Virus record (IMG/VR): IMGVR_UViG_3300012964_000015
Location: 1 to 45,336 of that record
Origin: a virus
DNA length: 45,336 nt
Reading direction: 5' to 3' (one strand)
Part shown: positions 14,555 through 25,149 of the stretch, one piece after another
Numbering within the stretch: the stretch's first letter is position 1
Layout of the letters: each line of letters begins with the position of its first letter
Notes under the pieces: model-generated
Seen by the model: only the letters and a program-made list of their open reading frames with translations
Database searches by the model: none
What the model was told of the DNA's origin: nothing
Program-made: the position numbers and the translations under genes

Positions 14555-14760
14555 AGTCTTTTGAAACGTTACTAGGTAAGAAAATAGAATTATTTCGTGA
14601 TATTAAAACCACATTAATCCGTTTAAAGTTTGTTCCCGGAGGGGAATTACCAGAAGAACTATCTGGTCTTTATAAATCAGAACGTGATGCAGAAAAAGAT
14701 ATTTTGTTTTATTTAGAACGAGTTAAAGATAAAAAACCAAGATTAAAAGACAATGGCTAA
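14551..14760 (+). CDS. Small charged protein, 69 aa
   Basis: Start overlaps the previous stop and its own end overlaps the next start by eight bases (ATGGCTAA). Highly charged and helical (KKIELFRDIKTTLIRLKF; YKSERDAEKDILFYLERVKDKK). No membrane segment. Its position between adaptor and nozzle genes suggests a tail or head-completion accessory, but no family was recognised. Confidence 0.55.
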   Translation: MKSFETLLGKKIELFRDIKTTLIRLKFVPGGELPEELSGLYKSERDAEKDILFYLERVKDKKPRLKDNG

Positions 14761-16963
14761 TATAGTAAAAGAACTCCAGATAAATTCTTTTGTAAAAGGT
14801 TTAATTACAGAAGCTAATCCACTTACATTTCCAGAAAATGCTTCTCTGGATGAGGAGAATTTTGTTCTCGAACTTAATGGTTCTAGGTCTAGACGGCTCG
14901 GTCTTGATTATGAGTCTGGATATGCTTTTACTAATACAACTTTTACTGATGCTAATATGGCCTCAGCTAATATTTCTTTCCATTACTGGCCTAATCCCGG
15001 AGGAAGTACTACAGTATCATTAGGAGTAGTAAGAATAAAAAATAAATATTATTTTATTAATCTACTAGCTACTAGTCCTAGTAATGCTATTTTAGACACT
15101 TATTTTGCATTAGGGGACACAGGGCCGATAACTTCTGCTGTGATTAATGGGTTTTTAATTATCTCTCCTAGTACAGTGGCAAGTGCCTCCATTATTTTTT
15201 CTTGGAATAAAACTACTAATTTAATAGCTTCTACTGAACAAATTTATATAAAAATTAGAGATTTTTATGGTATATATGAAAGTACTAATGTAACAGATAG
15301 ACCAGCAGCATTAACTATGGATCACCACTACAATTTATTAAATCAAGGTTGGAATGATGATAGAATGCAGTCTACTTGTGGTGTTGCTGTTTCTCCTATG
15401 CAGTGTGTTAAAAATACAGTTAATCCTGTAACTCCCGGAGGAGTAGCCATACCTACAGGATACCCAAGTAATGCTGATGTGATGTCTTTAGGTAGAATTG
15501 GTGCTACTGGTGCTGCTGGAATGTACAATAAATTTGATCCATTAGCATTATTTGCAAATTCAACTGATAATAATCAATCCCCAAAGGGGCATTTTGTATT
15601 ATCTTATAATGCTAGAGGATCTGATAGAACTACTTATTCTGGAGTAGTTGGTTTGCCTACTGACCTAGAAAATTCTTTTATTACTATTGTAGCAGCATAT
15701 GCTTCAAGAGCTTTTTATTCAGGATGTTTATCTAATATTTCTGGGGGCGATAATAATTCCCCTAATTACTCTGGGTATATTTTTTTTAGTCAGATTGCTA
15801 CTAGTAAAGATAAACTAAGTAAATGTTACCAAGAAAATGATCCTACTTCTCCAGATATTTCTGATATATTGGACACTGATGGGGGAACAATTCATATCCC
15901 AGAGGCTACTAAAATAGTTGGATTAGTTCCATATGGAACCTCATTGATTGTTTTTGCAGAAAATGGTGTATGGGAAATTACTGGCGAAAATGGAGTCTTT
16001 AGGGCTACTTCTTATCAAGTAAATAAAATAACAAATATAGGAGTAGTAAGTCCAACTTCTATAGTAGAAGGGGCAGGCCAATTATTATATTGGGCTAATT
16101 CTGGAATATATGCAGTAATTCCAGATCAAACTACAGGTAGATTATCAGTACAAAGTATTACTCTAAATACAATACAAACAACTTATAATAATCTCTCTAC
16201 TACTTGTAAACAATATGCTAAAGGATTTTTTGATGAGCGCAATAATATAGTCCGCTGGTTATATAATGATACTTCTGCATATTCTACTACAAATTATATA
16301 AGTAAGTATAATAAACAACTTAATTTAAATCTTTCATTAAAAGCTTTTAATATATATAATCTTGGGGATACTAGTGCAACTACTTCCCCTTATGTAGCAG
16401 ATTTTATTAAAATACCAAACTATAGTCCTAGTTCCATAGTATCACGAGTAGAGCCATATTCTTTATTAACTATTAAAAATGGTACATTTACAATTAGTAA
16501 GTATTCGAGTACTAGATTTAAAGATTGGTATACTAATGATTCAATAGGGGTAGATTATTCTAGTTATTTGATTACTGGACATGAAATATTTGGTGATATT
16601 TCTCACTCTAAACAAATACCATATATTAATTTCTATTTTGATAGGACAGAACAGAATTTTATTCTATCTGGTACAGATTTAGTATTAGATTTTCCTTCTA
16701 GTTGTCTTGTACAAGCACAATGGGATTGGTGTAATAGTGCTAATAGTGGTAAGTGGGGAGCACAATTCCAAGCATATAGATTACTTCGTAATTATATTCC
16801 TACTGGAGTTGGTACTTTTGATTATGGTGAAAGAGTAATTATTACTAAGAGTAAATTACGTGGTTCTGGTAAAGCATTAAGTCTTAAAATATTATCTGAA
16901 ACAGGTAAGGATATGAAGTTATTAGGGTGGTCTTCTGATGTTACAGTTAAACCAAAAGTCTAA
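14753..16963 (+). CDS. Tail tubular protein B / tail nozzle (T7 gp12-like), 736 aa
   Basis: Typical N-terminus for nozzle proteins: a short start, then INSFVKGLITEANPLTFPENAS and DEENFVLELNGSRSRRLGLDYE (about residues 10-50), in which the fibre protein fixes its arginine-rich beta strand. A later segment, VGLVPYGTSLIVFAENGVWEITG, is the propeller-like repeat common in this family. Six copies form the lower tail tube. Length is near T7 gp12 (about 790). Position after the adaptor fits. Confidence 0.8.
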   Translation: MANIVKELQINSFVKGLITEANPLTFPENASLDEENFVLELNGSRSRRLGLDYESGYAFTNTTFTDANMASANISFHYWPNPGGSTTVSLGVVRIKNKYYFINLLATSPSNAILDTYFALGDTGPITSAVINGFLIISPSTVASASIIFSWNKTTNLIASTEQIYIKIRDFYGIYESTNVTDRPAALTMDHHYNLLNQGWNDDRMQSTCGVAVSPMQCVKNTVNPVTPGGVAIPTGYPSNADVMSLGRIGATGAAGMYNKFDPLALFANSTDNNQSPKGHFVLSYNARGSDRTTYSGVVGLPTDLENSFITIVAAYASRAFYSGCLSNISGGDNNSPNYSGYIFFSQIATSKDKLSKCYQENDPTSPDISDILDTDGGTIHIPEATKIVGLVPYGTSLIVFAENGVWEITGENGVFRATSYQVNKITNIGVVSPTSIVEGAGQLLYWANSGIYAVIPDQTTGRLSVQSITLNTIQTTYNNLSTTCKQYAKGFFDERNNIVRWLYNDTSAYSTTNYISKYNKQLNLNLSLKAFNIYNLGDTSATTSPYVADFIKIPNYSPSSIVSRVEPYSLLTIKNGTFTISKYSSTRFKDWYTNDSIGVDYSSYLITGHEIFGDISHSKQIPYINFYFDRTEQNFILSGTDLVLDFPSSCLVQAQWDWCNSANSGKWGAQFQAYRLLRNYIPTGVGTFDYGERVIITKSKLRGSGKALSLKILSETGKDMKLLGWSSDVTVKPKV

Positions 16964-16973
16964 TACTGAAGTA

Positions 16974-17249
16974 ATGTATTCTGATGATGATATTACTATC
17001 TCATTAGAATATTTAGTTAATACTAATATATATATTGTACATACTAAAGTATCTAAATGGTCTTTATCAAAGTATAAGAAATATGTATTAGAATTTGCTA
17101 ATATATTAAATACTTTAAAATTAAGGGAAATAGAAGAAGTATTTACTATTCCTCCTACTGATAAGATAGAAAAATGGCAGAGACTATTTGGTTTTATTGA
17201 TAGTGGATATAGACCAAGAGGATTAAAATTAATGGTAATTAAAACATGA
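16974..17249 (+). CDS. Small protein between nozzle and internal virion genes, 91 aa
   Basis: Start chosen at ATG 16974; an upstream in-frame ATG at 16938 lies inside the nozzle gene. The end (KWQRLFGFIDSGYRPRGLKLMVIK) resembles the last strand-helix-strand of GNAT acetyltransferases ('F..lGF...g'), and a similar gene occurs at this place in many podoviruses. The CoA-binding loop of a real GNAT is not visible, so enzymatic activity is doubtful. The stop overlaps the next ATG (ATGA). Confidence 0.5.
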   Translation: MYSDDDITISLEYLVNTNIYIVHTKVSKWSLSKYKKYVLEFANILNTLKLREIEEVFTIPPTDKIEKWQRLFGFIDSGYRPRGLKLMVIKT

Positions 17250-17821
17250 GTCTAGAAGATCTAGCAGATATACCTACATTTGGTGGATACACAGCTATTA
17301 GTGGATCTAAAACTACTACTTATTCTAAACTAGGTAGAGTAGGGGAAGGTATTGTTAAAAATCTTTCTGGGGAATATGAAGCAGAGAGGGCTAAAGCACA
17401 GCACGAAGCCAATGCTGCCCAGCAAAGGCAAGCTGAGGCAGAGGCTCAGAGAGCACGTATATCTCAACAAAGAGAGGCTCGTATACGTAGAGCACAAGTA
17501 CTAGCCTCTACAGGCATCAGTGGCTCTTCTGGAACTGCTGGGGCTATTGCTAGTATTGGTTCTCAAGAAGCAAATAATATTTCTACTATTAATCAAAATC
17601 TAGACTTTTCTGCTCAAATTAGTGCTGCTAATCAAGTTGCTGCTGATGCTTCTGGTGCTTCTGCTCTTGCCTCTGCTCAATTTGGTGCAGGAGTTTCTAT
17701 CTTTAGTGCTGGATTCCCCGGAGGACTAAAAACTATATTCAGTGATGCTGTTGCTCCTGCTGATGCTTCTGGTGAAGTTAAATCAAAAGCACATATTATT
17801 AATAGAACACCTAATAGATAA
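17246..17821 (+). CDS. Internal virion protein, T7 gp14-like, 191 aa
   Basis: A long Ala/Gln/Glu/Arg helix (YEAERAKAQHEANAAQQRQ; RARISQQREARIRRAQVLAS, about residues 44-90) is followed by small-residue-rich segments (GISGSSGTAGAIASIGSQEAN). This matches the small ejection proteins encoded before the large core proteins. In T7, gp14 leaves the virion first and forms a pore in the outer membrane. Function by analogy in position and composition. Confidence 0.65.
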   Translation: MSLEDLADIPTFGGYTAISGSKTTTYSKLGRVGEGIVKNLSGEYEAERAKAQHEANAAQQRQAEAEAQRARISQQREARIRRAQVLASTGISGSSGTAGAIASIGSQEANNISTINQNLDFSAQISAANQVAADASGASALASAQFGAGVSIFSAGFPGGLKTIFSDAVAPADASGEVKSKAHIINRTPNR

Positions 17822-17826
17822 GGAAT

Positions 17827-20800
17827 ATGGATAATTTTCAAGTCCCCACAATTCAAAATGATGTTAGTACAATGTCTCCTAAGAAAGCCTCTGAGGAGGC
17901 TTTTTACGCTTCTGCTACAGTAGGTGGCCCCAATTTAATTACTAATTATGATACTGCTACTGCTGATTTACAGCAAAAAGGACAATCAGAATTTATAGAT
18001 ACTGAAAAAGCCAAATGGAATCAAGAACAAGAACAAAATAATAAAGATACTATCTCGGGTATTATAGGTGATCCTACAGTATCTAAAAGTATTAAAAAAT
18101 CTATTTTACAAGGATATGCTCTCACTGGAGAGCTTCCTTCTACACTAAAAGATAAGTATATTCAGAAGACAGCTATTGCCTCTACTCATGAGACTATTGA
18201 TGATAAAGAAAATCAAGATGTTATTGTAGAACAATTAGGTCAAAGAGTCGCATCAAATACAAAAGATAGTGTAGATAATAATATTGCTTCTGGTACATTA
18301 GCTTTAACTAATATACTTAGTCAAGTAACAGTAAGACAAACCCTTGGTTTAAATCAGATGGAGGATACAGGTAAAGCTGTAGCCTCTATTGGTGCTTCTA
18401 TTTTATCTAGTATTCCTGCTGGTATTGCTGGATTATTTCAAACAATTAAAGAACAAGACCCATCTAAGGGGGTAGAAGTAATTTCTGACATACAGGCATA
18501 TGTACATTCTAAAATGCCTTTAGATAAGAAGTCTGAACTTATTCAAGAATCTATTTTAAAAGCTGTAGATGCTTTAAATATACCAGCTAAAGTAGTTGGC
18601 GATTTTATAAATAGTGCTAAATTTACACAAACTCCTGAAACAATAGCTAAATTAAAAGACCTTGGCATAACAGATACAGGGACTAATCCAAAGGAACAAG
18701 CTGCTCTTGCAACGGCAGGAGAAATATTATTAAACCCACTTAATTTTATTGGGATGGAAAGTGCAAAAGCAGTAAAAGCTACTAGAGAACTTCCTGCTAG
18801 TATTTATACTCCTAAAATACCAATTGATTCTCCATTAGAAATTACTAATGTAGCTAACCCAGTAGCGGCAGAGAAATCTGCTCTTGCTGCTATTAAAGAG
18901 CCCACAGGAAAATTAGCTGCTGCTCTTGGGGTAGATAAAGGAGAGATTGTTCATGATTGGGTATTACCAAAAGCAATCGCCCCCGAAGTAGGAAAAATGC
19001 ACCCTGATCTTTCTGCTAAACTTATTGCAGATATACAAGCTCAGGATGATGCTGTACGAACAAGTTTTGTACAATCTCGTTATGATCCTAATATTCTTAA
19101 TGCTACAAAACGAGAAGAAGAAGTAAGTCAGATCTTTCAAATAATGAAAGAGTCTCGTATGCCTTATTATAATCAATCTATGTCATTGATTAATGAGACA
19201 GATAAATTATTTGAAGGTAATACAGTATTTGGTCGTAATGGATCAGGTGGATATGTACGTGCTGGAGATGCTCAACGAGCATATAATAATCTTAAAGAAT
19301 CAATTGATTTATTACCTGAAGAGCAAAGAGGTAGCTTATCTATTGTTAAAATGGATGGTCAACACTATCTTAATTGGCAATGGAAAAAAGAATATAATGA
19401 ATTAAATAATGAAGTATTTAGTAAAGACTCTATTCAAACATCCGTACTAGGAAAGGATGTTTCTGATCTTGCTCGTTCAGGATTAGGTCGTTGGATATTT
19501 CCTACTGGAAGATTCCCAAAAGATATTGAAAGTGCTTCATTAAGAGCAGTAGAACGTGGAGCAGTACTTAAAAAAGATCTTACTGATTCTATTAGTAAGA
19601 ATATTGCTTCATCTAAACATAAGGCCGAACTAGATTACCTTATTAATGATGCAGAACAAAAAGGAATTGAATATTACAGTCCTGAAAAGATTAGTTCAAT
19701 GTTTCCTAAACTATCTAAATCAGAAGCAGAAGATTTATTTGTAACCCATACTTATTGGAATAGACAACAACAATATAACCATAATTTCTTAAATCGTATT
19801 GAAAGAAATAGATTGGTTGCTGGTGATATGCAAGGTCTTTATAAGAAAGATGGGACTTATATTGGACATGTTTCAGAGAAGGTGGGGCCTTCCGAATTAA
19901 ATGATATTAAAGAAGTATGGGATTTTGATAAAGGAACTCCAGTAGTATTAGAACAAGACAGTTTGAAAGTATCTGGAAGAAAGGTAGTACGATTGCATGA
20001 TCCAGTAATAGGGGAAGGTACTCGTCATGAGTATGGCCTAACTGGAACTGATGCACATTTAAATCTTTTACCTCAAGAGGTTCTACCAAAGATCCCCGGA
20101 TATTCTGGACGTAGAGTTAAAGAGAGTTGGTATGTGGATGTTAAACCAAAAACTCTTGAAGTTAATGGAAAAACTATATCTGATCCAAAAGGATTAGATG
20201 CTTATGTACTAACTAAAGCTGCTACTAAAACAGAGCATGAAGGATTAAAGGTAGCAGAACAATTACAAGAAAAATATCCAGATCACACCATAACTGTTCG
20301 TCCAGAAAGACAAGATAATTATGGTAGAGTAATGACCGACTATGGTATTCATCAAGAGTTCTTAAAGCACTCAATGCAAAGAGGAGAGAGACTTCCTTCT
20401 TTGAATGGCCCTGCTCGTCTTGAAGATCGTATGACTACTCTTCACAATACAACTAATTCTATTGCTCGTACAGTATCAATGGCTACATGGGAAGAATCTT
20501 TTAAACGTAAGTTCCTTGCTGGATTCTCTGAATTTACAAAAGGAGAGTTTCCACAATATGCTACTGATATTCATCCAAAACCAAATATGGATAGGGCAAT
20601 GAAACAGGAGTATAATACTGCTCATGCAATGTTTAAACAGTATGAACGTATTAAAAATAGTGAGACCCTTGGAGATTTTTATTATACTCAAGGTCTACAT
20701 ACTATAGCAGATACACTAGAGAAATGGAAACTTCCTTCTGGTCTTGTAGAAAAACTAAGAGGTAAACATGAAAACCCATTAATGGCAGCTAAGAAATTAG

Positions 20801-22461
20801 CTACTATATTTTATATTCATCTTAATATCCCTCGTCAATGGCTTGTGCAAACAGCTCAGCAATGGGAAATGTATGCTATTAATCCGTCTACAGCACAAAA
20901 GAACTTTGCTAATACAGCCGCTATAAAAATGTATTTAGGGGCAGAGTCTAAAATGACATCACAATTTAAGGACATAATTCAATCCAATATGAAAGTATTA
21001 GGAGAGAAAGCTGGTAATAAAGAGTTTCTTGATGATGTGGATGCAATTAGAAAATCAGGAATGCTTCAGGCTGTTGATATGAATTCTATTGTCCATGGTG
21101 TATTCCGTGAAGCTGATAGGCATCTCATAGAGAATGTACCAGAGAAAGTTTGGAAGGATATAACTACTCTAGGAAAAACTCCCATTAGAGCTTCTCGTAC
21201 TATTGGATTTGATTCTGCGGAATTAACAAATAGAATTGGTAACTGGTTGCAAGTAAAGGATATGTGGAAACAGAAATACCCAGAACGTAATTGGAAAACA
21301 AAAGAGGCCCAAGAAGAAATTTCAGTAGAAGCATTAAAATTATCTGGTGGAATGAATCGTGCTGGGCAATTACCTTATCAAGAAGGTATGGCATCTATTT
21401 TCTTTCAGTTTGCTGCTATTAATCATAAGATGTTAATGAATCTTATTCAAGATAATGCTACTCTTATGTCTGCTTCCCAAAGAGCTAAACTAGCTGCTGT
21501 TAGATTTGCTTTATTTGGTGGTAAATATGGTATTCCCGGTGGAGGTATTGCATATTACTTTATTGAGAAATCAAATAATGAGGATGTGAAAAAATATTCA
21601 GAGCAGATTAAAAGAGGAGCTATTGATTATTCTACTAATCATTTAATGGCTGCTTTTGTAGAGCCTAATGAGAAACCTGATCTCTCTGTTTCTAAGGCTT
21701 TATCTCCTTATTCACAGGGATTTATTCCTTACTTAGATTTTGCATGGGAAACTGCTAAATTAGTAGATAATAAACCAGCAGGTCCTCGTTACCCTTCCTT
21801 TGGTATGATTAGTTCTTTTGGACAAGCAGTTGAAGATATTCAAGGGTGGTGGAAAACTCGTGATGTAAATGAGACTAATTATAAGCAAATGTTTATGGAA
21901 GCAGCAGAAACTGCCTCTGGATTTAATAACTATGCTCAAGGATTAGCTATGCTTGGTATGAGAGATAAGATTACTAAGATGGGTAATAAAGAGGGAATGG
22001 AATTTACCAAGCAAGAAGCTTATGCTAAAATGATATTTGGTATAGGTACTGGTAAAGAGGAAGATCTCTGGGATTTAGTTCAAAAGACTAATGATAGAAA
22101 AGCCCAATCAAAAGAAATGGCTAAAGTAGTTTATCAACAAATTTCTAATCAGATTAATAAACTAAAGCAAGATGGTGATATAAATGATTATGAAGAGCAT
22201 GTAAAGAGAATTAATTCTTTTATTAATGTTCTTGATCCTAATCATTTTAATGAAGCAGATAAATTAGATGTTATTACTGAGATAGAAAATATTGATAAGA
22301 AAAATCATACTTCTATTAAACAATCAATTATGGCAGATCATTGGAAATATCATCAGGAACAAAGAACTCAAGAATGGAAACAGATAGATGATATTCTTGG
22401 TCGTAGTCCTGATCCTGAAGTACAGAAATATATGGAAGCAATTAGAAAAGGTAATATGTAA
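17827..22461 (+). CDS. Large internal virion / DNA ejection protein, 1544 aa
   Basis: By far the longest gene of the window, in the position of T7 gp16. It is helical and charged almost throughout. Features include an N-terminal low-complexity region, GKAVASIGASILSSIPAGIAGLF (about residues 185-207, hydrophobic), and a C-terminal conserved-looking stretch (FFQFAAINHKMLMNLIQDNA, about 1195-1214), as in large core or polyvalent phage proteins. No lytic transglycosylase motif (E-S-x-x-x...GLMQ) was found, unlike T7 gp16. The probable role is forming the conduit that carries DNA through the cell envelope. Confidence 0.7.
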   Translation: MDNFQVPTIQNDVSTMSPKKASEEAFYASATVGGPNLITNYDTATADLQQKGQSEFIDTEKAKWNQEQEQNNKDTISGIIGDPTVSKSIKKSILQGYALTGELPSTLKDKYIQKTAIASTHETIDDKENQDVIVEQLGQRVASNTKDSVDNNIASGTLALTNILSQVTVRQTLGLNQMEDTGKAVASIGASILSSIPAGIAGLFQTIKEQDPSKGVEVISDIQAYVHSKMPLDKKSELIQESILKAVDALNIPAKVVGDFINSAKFTQTPETIAKLKDLGITDTGTNPKEQAALATAGEILLNPLNFIGMESAKAVKATRELPASIYTPKIPIDSPLEITNVANPVAAEKSALAAIKEPTGKLAAALGVDKGEIVHDWVLPKAIAPEVGKMHPDLSAKLIADIQAQDDAVRTSFVQSRYDPNILNATKREEEVSQIFQIMKESRMPYYNQSMSLINETDKLFEGNTVFGRNGSGGYVRAGDAQRAYNNLKESIDLLPEEQRGSLSIVKMDGQHYLNWQWKKEYNELNNEVFSKDSIQTSVLGKDVSDLARSGLGRWIFPTGRFPKDIESASLRAVERGAVLKKDLTDSISKNIASSKHKAELDYLINDAEQKGIEYYSPEKISSMFPKLSKSEAEDLFVTHTYWNRQQQYNHNFLNRIERNRLVAGDMQGLYKKDGTYIGHVSEKVGPSELNDIKEVWDFDKGTPVVLEQDSLKVSGRKVVRLHDPVIGEGTRHEYGLTGTDAHLNLLPQEVLPKIPGYSGRRVKESWYVDVKPKTLEVNGKTISDPKGLDAYVLTKAATKTEHEGLKVAEQLQEKYPDHTITVRPERQDNYGRVMTDYGIHQEFLKHSMQRGERLPSLNGPARLEDRMTTLHNTTNSIARTVSMATWEESFKRKFLAGFSEFTKGEFPQYATDIHPKPNMDRAMKQEYNTAHAMFKQYERIKNSETLGDFYYTQGLHTIADTLEKWKLPSGLVEKLRGKHENPLMAAKKLATIFYIHLNIPRQWLVQTAQQWEMYAINPSTAQKNFANTAAIKMYLGAESKMTSQFKDIIQSNMKVLGEKAGNKEFLDDVDAIRKSGMLQAVDMNSIVHGVFREADRHLIENVPEKVWKDITTLGKTPIRASRTIGFDSAELTNRIGNWLQVKDMWKQKYPERNWKTKEAQEEISVEALKLSGGMNRAGQLPYQEGMASIFFQFAAINHKMLMNLIQDNATLMSASQRAKLAAVRFALFGGKYGIPGGGIAYYFIEKSNNEDVKKYSEQIKRGAIDYSTNHLMAAFVEPNEKPDLSVSKALSPYSQGFIPYLDFAWETAKLVDNKPAGPRYPSFGMISSFGQAVEDIQGWWKTRDVNETNYKQMFMEAAETASGFNNYAQGLAMLGMRDKITKMGNKEGMEFTKQEAYAKMIFGIGTGKEEDLWDLVQKTNDRKAQSKEMAKVVYQQISNQINKLKQDGDINDYEEHVKRINSFINVLDPNHFNEADKLDVITEIENIDKKNHTSIKQSIMADHWKYHQEQRTQEWKQIDDILGRSPDPEVQKYMEAIRKGNM

Positions 22462-22463
22462 TT

Positions 22464-24209
22464 ATGGCTAAATTTGGAAGTGATGTTACAAGTATGTCTC
22501 CAGTAAGTCCTTATGTAGGAAAATATAATCTACAGGGAGTACAAGATAATAGTTCAGCCATTGTTGCTCAAACTGTAGGGGAAGCAGCTAAAGCTGGAGG
22601 AGAACTATATCAAGGAAGTATTCTCAATAAAATATCTCTTGAAGATCAAGCCAATGTACAAGAGTATATGGATAGATCACATCCTCAAGAATTACAAATA
22701 GAGGCAGCAGGATTATCCAAAAGTATTGATAATATTTGGGGTAGTTTAGATGCTACTATTGAAGATGTAAATCCAGTAGAAAAAGAATTTCAGAGTAGGG
22801 TATCACGTCTTAAAACTGCTGTAGATCAAGGAGTAATGTCACCAGAAGAATTTACTAATCGTACTTTATCTACTCTTCGTAATGCAGTAAATAGGAATCC
22901 CGGAATGATTAAAGAATTAGCAAATCACGCTAATTCAGTTCTGGCTTTGACTGGAATTAATGGGATTGTCCAGCAAGACATTGCAGATAGAGATAAAATT
23001 GCAAATGCAAAACATGCAGATGAAGCCTTTATTCTTGATATTGCAAAGAAAGCTAATACTCCGTTAATGTACAATCCTAATGGTAGTATTGATTATGTTG
23101 GTATGAATAAAGTTAATAGTACTTGGCAAGGAGAGAAGGCTTTATTAGATTCTGCTGATAGACAAAATCAATTTACAGAAGAAAACTTCAGAAACTTTGG
23201 GCCTCAATATGCTACAGGAAAGATTAATGAGGCTACTGATTTAGCCATTAATATTTTAAAAGACCCTACTATGCCATTAGATAAAGCAATGGTACAGGTT
23301 AATCTTGCTCTTGATTCTGTAGAGAAAGGGTTTACTTCTGATCCACGAGTAGGAAGAATTCTTGATAAACCTTCTGTAGCTTCTACAGTGACATATCTTA
23401 GAAATCAAGTTAATGCTATTAAATCTAATATAAAATCTTTTGCTACAAAAGAAGATGCTGCTGCTTATTTTAAAAATTCTACTAATATAATTAGAGATCA
23501 ACAGTATCAAGATATGTCAAAAGTAGTTAATCCACAGATGCTTGATATGTTAAGTAAACTTACAGCTAATGTAGGAGTAGCAGATTTTATTTCTAAACAG
23601 CCAGAACTTAAAGTAGAAGTATATAATGGTATTACTAGAATATTAGATGGTTTACCAACTAATTCAGCAGTAATGTATGGGGGTAATGCTAAATCTCCAA
23701 TCAATACTATTATTAGTGCTCTATCTAAAGATGCGGGTAAACCAGATAATCCTAATGCAAATACAGCTTTGTCTAATACATTTAGAACAGTAGATTCTGA
23801 TATTACTAAATTACCTATTGGAGATAAGTTTAATTTCTATTCTAATTATACTAAGACTCTTGGTAATCCAGCTAATAAAGAAGGTCTTGCTAAATTAGAT
23901 GATGATGCTAGGGCAAAAGCTACAAATCATGTTAATGATTATGCAAATATTACATTAACTAATATGAAAGAAGTTCTTGATAAATCTGTAACTGCAAATG
24001 ATAAGGTTATATTTAATGTACTTCCCGATGGAAGATTATCAATTACTTCTAATAATCCTAGTCTTACTAATGAATTAAATACCAAATTTATTCCTCGTAT
24101 TAATGATAGTATATTAGCAATCTCTAATCTTAGTGGTCATACTGCAACTAAAGAAGCGGCTAAGGAATTCTATAATACTCATAAACAATTCTTTATTGGT
24201 GGAAAATAA
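22464..24209 (+). CDS. Internal virion protein, T7 gp15-like, 581 aa
   Basis: Begins two bases after the large core gene and ends overlapping the next ATG. Mostly helical; the N-terminus (AKFGSDVTSMSPVSPYVGKY) shares the TSMSP motif with the start of the preceding large protein (VSTMSPKKASEEAFY), suggesting a common docking signal. Residues 100-170 (EKEFQSRVSRLKTAVDQGVMSPEEFTNR) fit the helical core proteins. Probable partner of the 1544-aa protein in the ejection machinery. Confidence 0.6.
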   Translation: MAKFGSDVTSMSPVSPYVGKYNLQGVQDNSSAIVAQTVGEAAKAGGELYQGSILNKISLEDQANVQEYMDRSHPQELQIEAAGLSKSIDNIWGSLDATIEDVNPVEKEFQSRVSRLKTAVDQGVMSPEEFTNRTLSTLRNAVNRNPGMIKELANHANSVLALTGINGIVQQDIADRDKIANAKHADEAFILDIAKKANTPLMYNPNGSIDYVGMNKVNSTWQGEKALLDSADRQNQFTEENFRNFGPQYATGKINEATDLAINILKDPTMPLDKAMVQVNLALDSVEKGFTSDPRVGRILDKPSVASTVTYLRNQVNAIKSNIKSFATKEDAAAYFKNSTNIIRDQQYQDMSKVVNPQMLDMLSKLTANVGVADFISKQPELKVEVYNGITRILDGLPTNSAVMYGGNAKSPINTIISALSKDAGKPDNPNANTALSNTFRTVDSDITKLPIGDKFNFYSNYTKTLGNPANKEGLAKLDDDARAKATNHVNDYANITLTNMKEVLDKSVTANDKVIFNVLPDGRLSITSNNPSLTNELNTKFIPRINDSILAISNLSGHTATKEAAKEFYNTHKQFFIGGK

Positions 24210-24892
24210 TGCCTATTGAGTTATCTAAAGAATTCTTTGATACTGCTGGATGGGGAGATATTAATAAAGCAGTTATAGAAAGTCAATCAGGTAAAGATGA
24301 ACAACGGGCTTTAATATTACAAGCTGAATATATCCAGTCCCCAGATAAATCTCTCCTTGGAGATATTAAAAAACAATCCAATCATATTGGAGATTTTAAA
24401 GGAATGCCTGCTTTTAATGGATTAGATATTAATTTAAAGAATGTTAATTATGACCAAGTATTAGAACATATTAGTAATCCAATTAATATTGAAGCTATTA
24501 AAACTAAAGAAGGTTTTAGTAATCAAGAACCAACTAAAGAGGAAATAGAACAAGCTAAAAAAACTGCATTTGGTGGAGTTGATCTTCGAAAAAAATATCC
24601 TAATAGTAAGATTGCTCAGGGAATAGAGCATGGTGGATATGTAGAAAATATTCTTAATGATAACCCTAATCTTGTTCCTATATTAGCTCCTCTGGGGGCT
24701 GTAGCAATACCTCTATATCAATTAGGTAAAACTACAGAAACAGGACGAGAGTTATTAAAAACCTCTTCCGAGCCAGCTTCTAAACCAAGTATTGAACAGA
24801 TGATGGGAGGATATGAAGGATTGGGTAGAGGATTATCTAAATACATGGCAAAGGAATTTGCAGATTTTATGGGAATAGAAATTACAAAATAA
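24209..24892 (+). CDS. Last gene of the virion block, 227 aa, unknown
   Basis: Overlaps the preceding stop (TAATG). Hydrophilic, with a moderately hydrophobic segment near the C-terminus (NLVPILAPLGAVAIPLYQLG, about residues 152-171) that could contact a membrane. It ends just before a bidirectional terminator. By position it is probably an additional internal or virion-associated protein; no family recognised. Confidence 0.55.
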   Translation: MPIELSKEFFDTAGWGDINKAVIESQSGKDEQRALILQAEYIQSPDKSLLGDIKKQSNHIGDFKGMPAFNGLDINLKNVNYDQVLEHISNPINIEAIKTKEGFSNQEPTKEEIEQAKKTAFGGVDLRKKYPNSKIAQGIEHGGYVENILNDNPNLVPILAPLGAVAIPLYQLGKTTETGRELLKTSSEPASKPSIEQMMGGYEGLGRGLSKYMAKEFADFMGIEITK

Positions 24893-24901
24893 GAACGAAA
24901 A

Positions 24902-24934
24902 AAAAGCCCCTATCTTAATTGATTAGGGGCTTTT
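24902..24934. terminator. Bidirectional terminator between converging blocks
   Basis: GCCCCTATC (24906-24914) and GATTAGGGGC (24921-24930) form a stem extended by A4/T4 on the flanks, loop TTAATT. The T-run on the right serves rightward transcripts; the A-run on the left is a T-run for leftward ones. It lies between the stops of the rightward virion genes and the leftward block. Confidence 0.9.
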
Positions 24935-24938
24935 CTAT

Positions 24939-25136
24939 TTAGTGCACTACAATACTAGATGATTCTTTTGGTTTATGAATCATTAACTTAAATTCAATAT
25001 CTGGATTTTCTTTATACCTCCAGACAAATACTACTGGGGTTTCTTCAAGATCAATATCTTTGTGATCTTTCATAATTCCATTAACCAATTCTAGTAATTG
25101 GCCTTTCATTGGTTTCTCTTCTTTTATTTTTTGCAT
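24939..25136 (-). CDS. Small hypothetical protein after the reductase gene, 65 aa
   Basis: Thirteen bases downstream of the ribonucleotide reductase stop, and last gene of the leftward block. Charged protein with a short beta-like centre (TPVVFVWRYKENPDIEFKLMI). An internal ATG at codon 10 (MKGQLLELVNG) is an alternative start. Phage reductase operons often end in small accessory genes; no known glutaredoxin motif (CxxC) is present. Confidence 0.5.
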   Translation of the reverse strand: MQKIKEEKPMKGQLLELVNGIMKDHKDIDLEETPVVFVWRYKENPDIEFKLMIHKPKESSSIVVH

Positions 25137-25149
25137 TTATAATTACCTA

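Noticed and set aside
17827-22461. Lytic transglycosylase domain in the large internal virion protein
   Set aside because: I looked for the E-S-x...G-x-x-Q signature of T7 gp16 and did not find it; the lysozyme of this phage appears to be the separate secreted protein.
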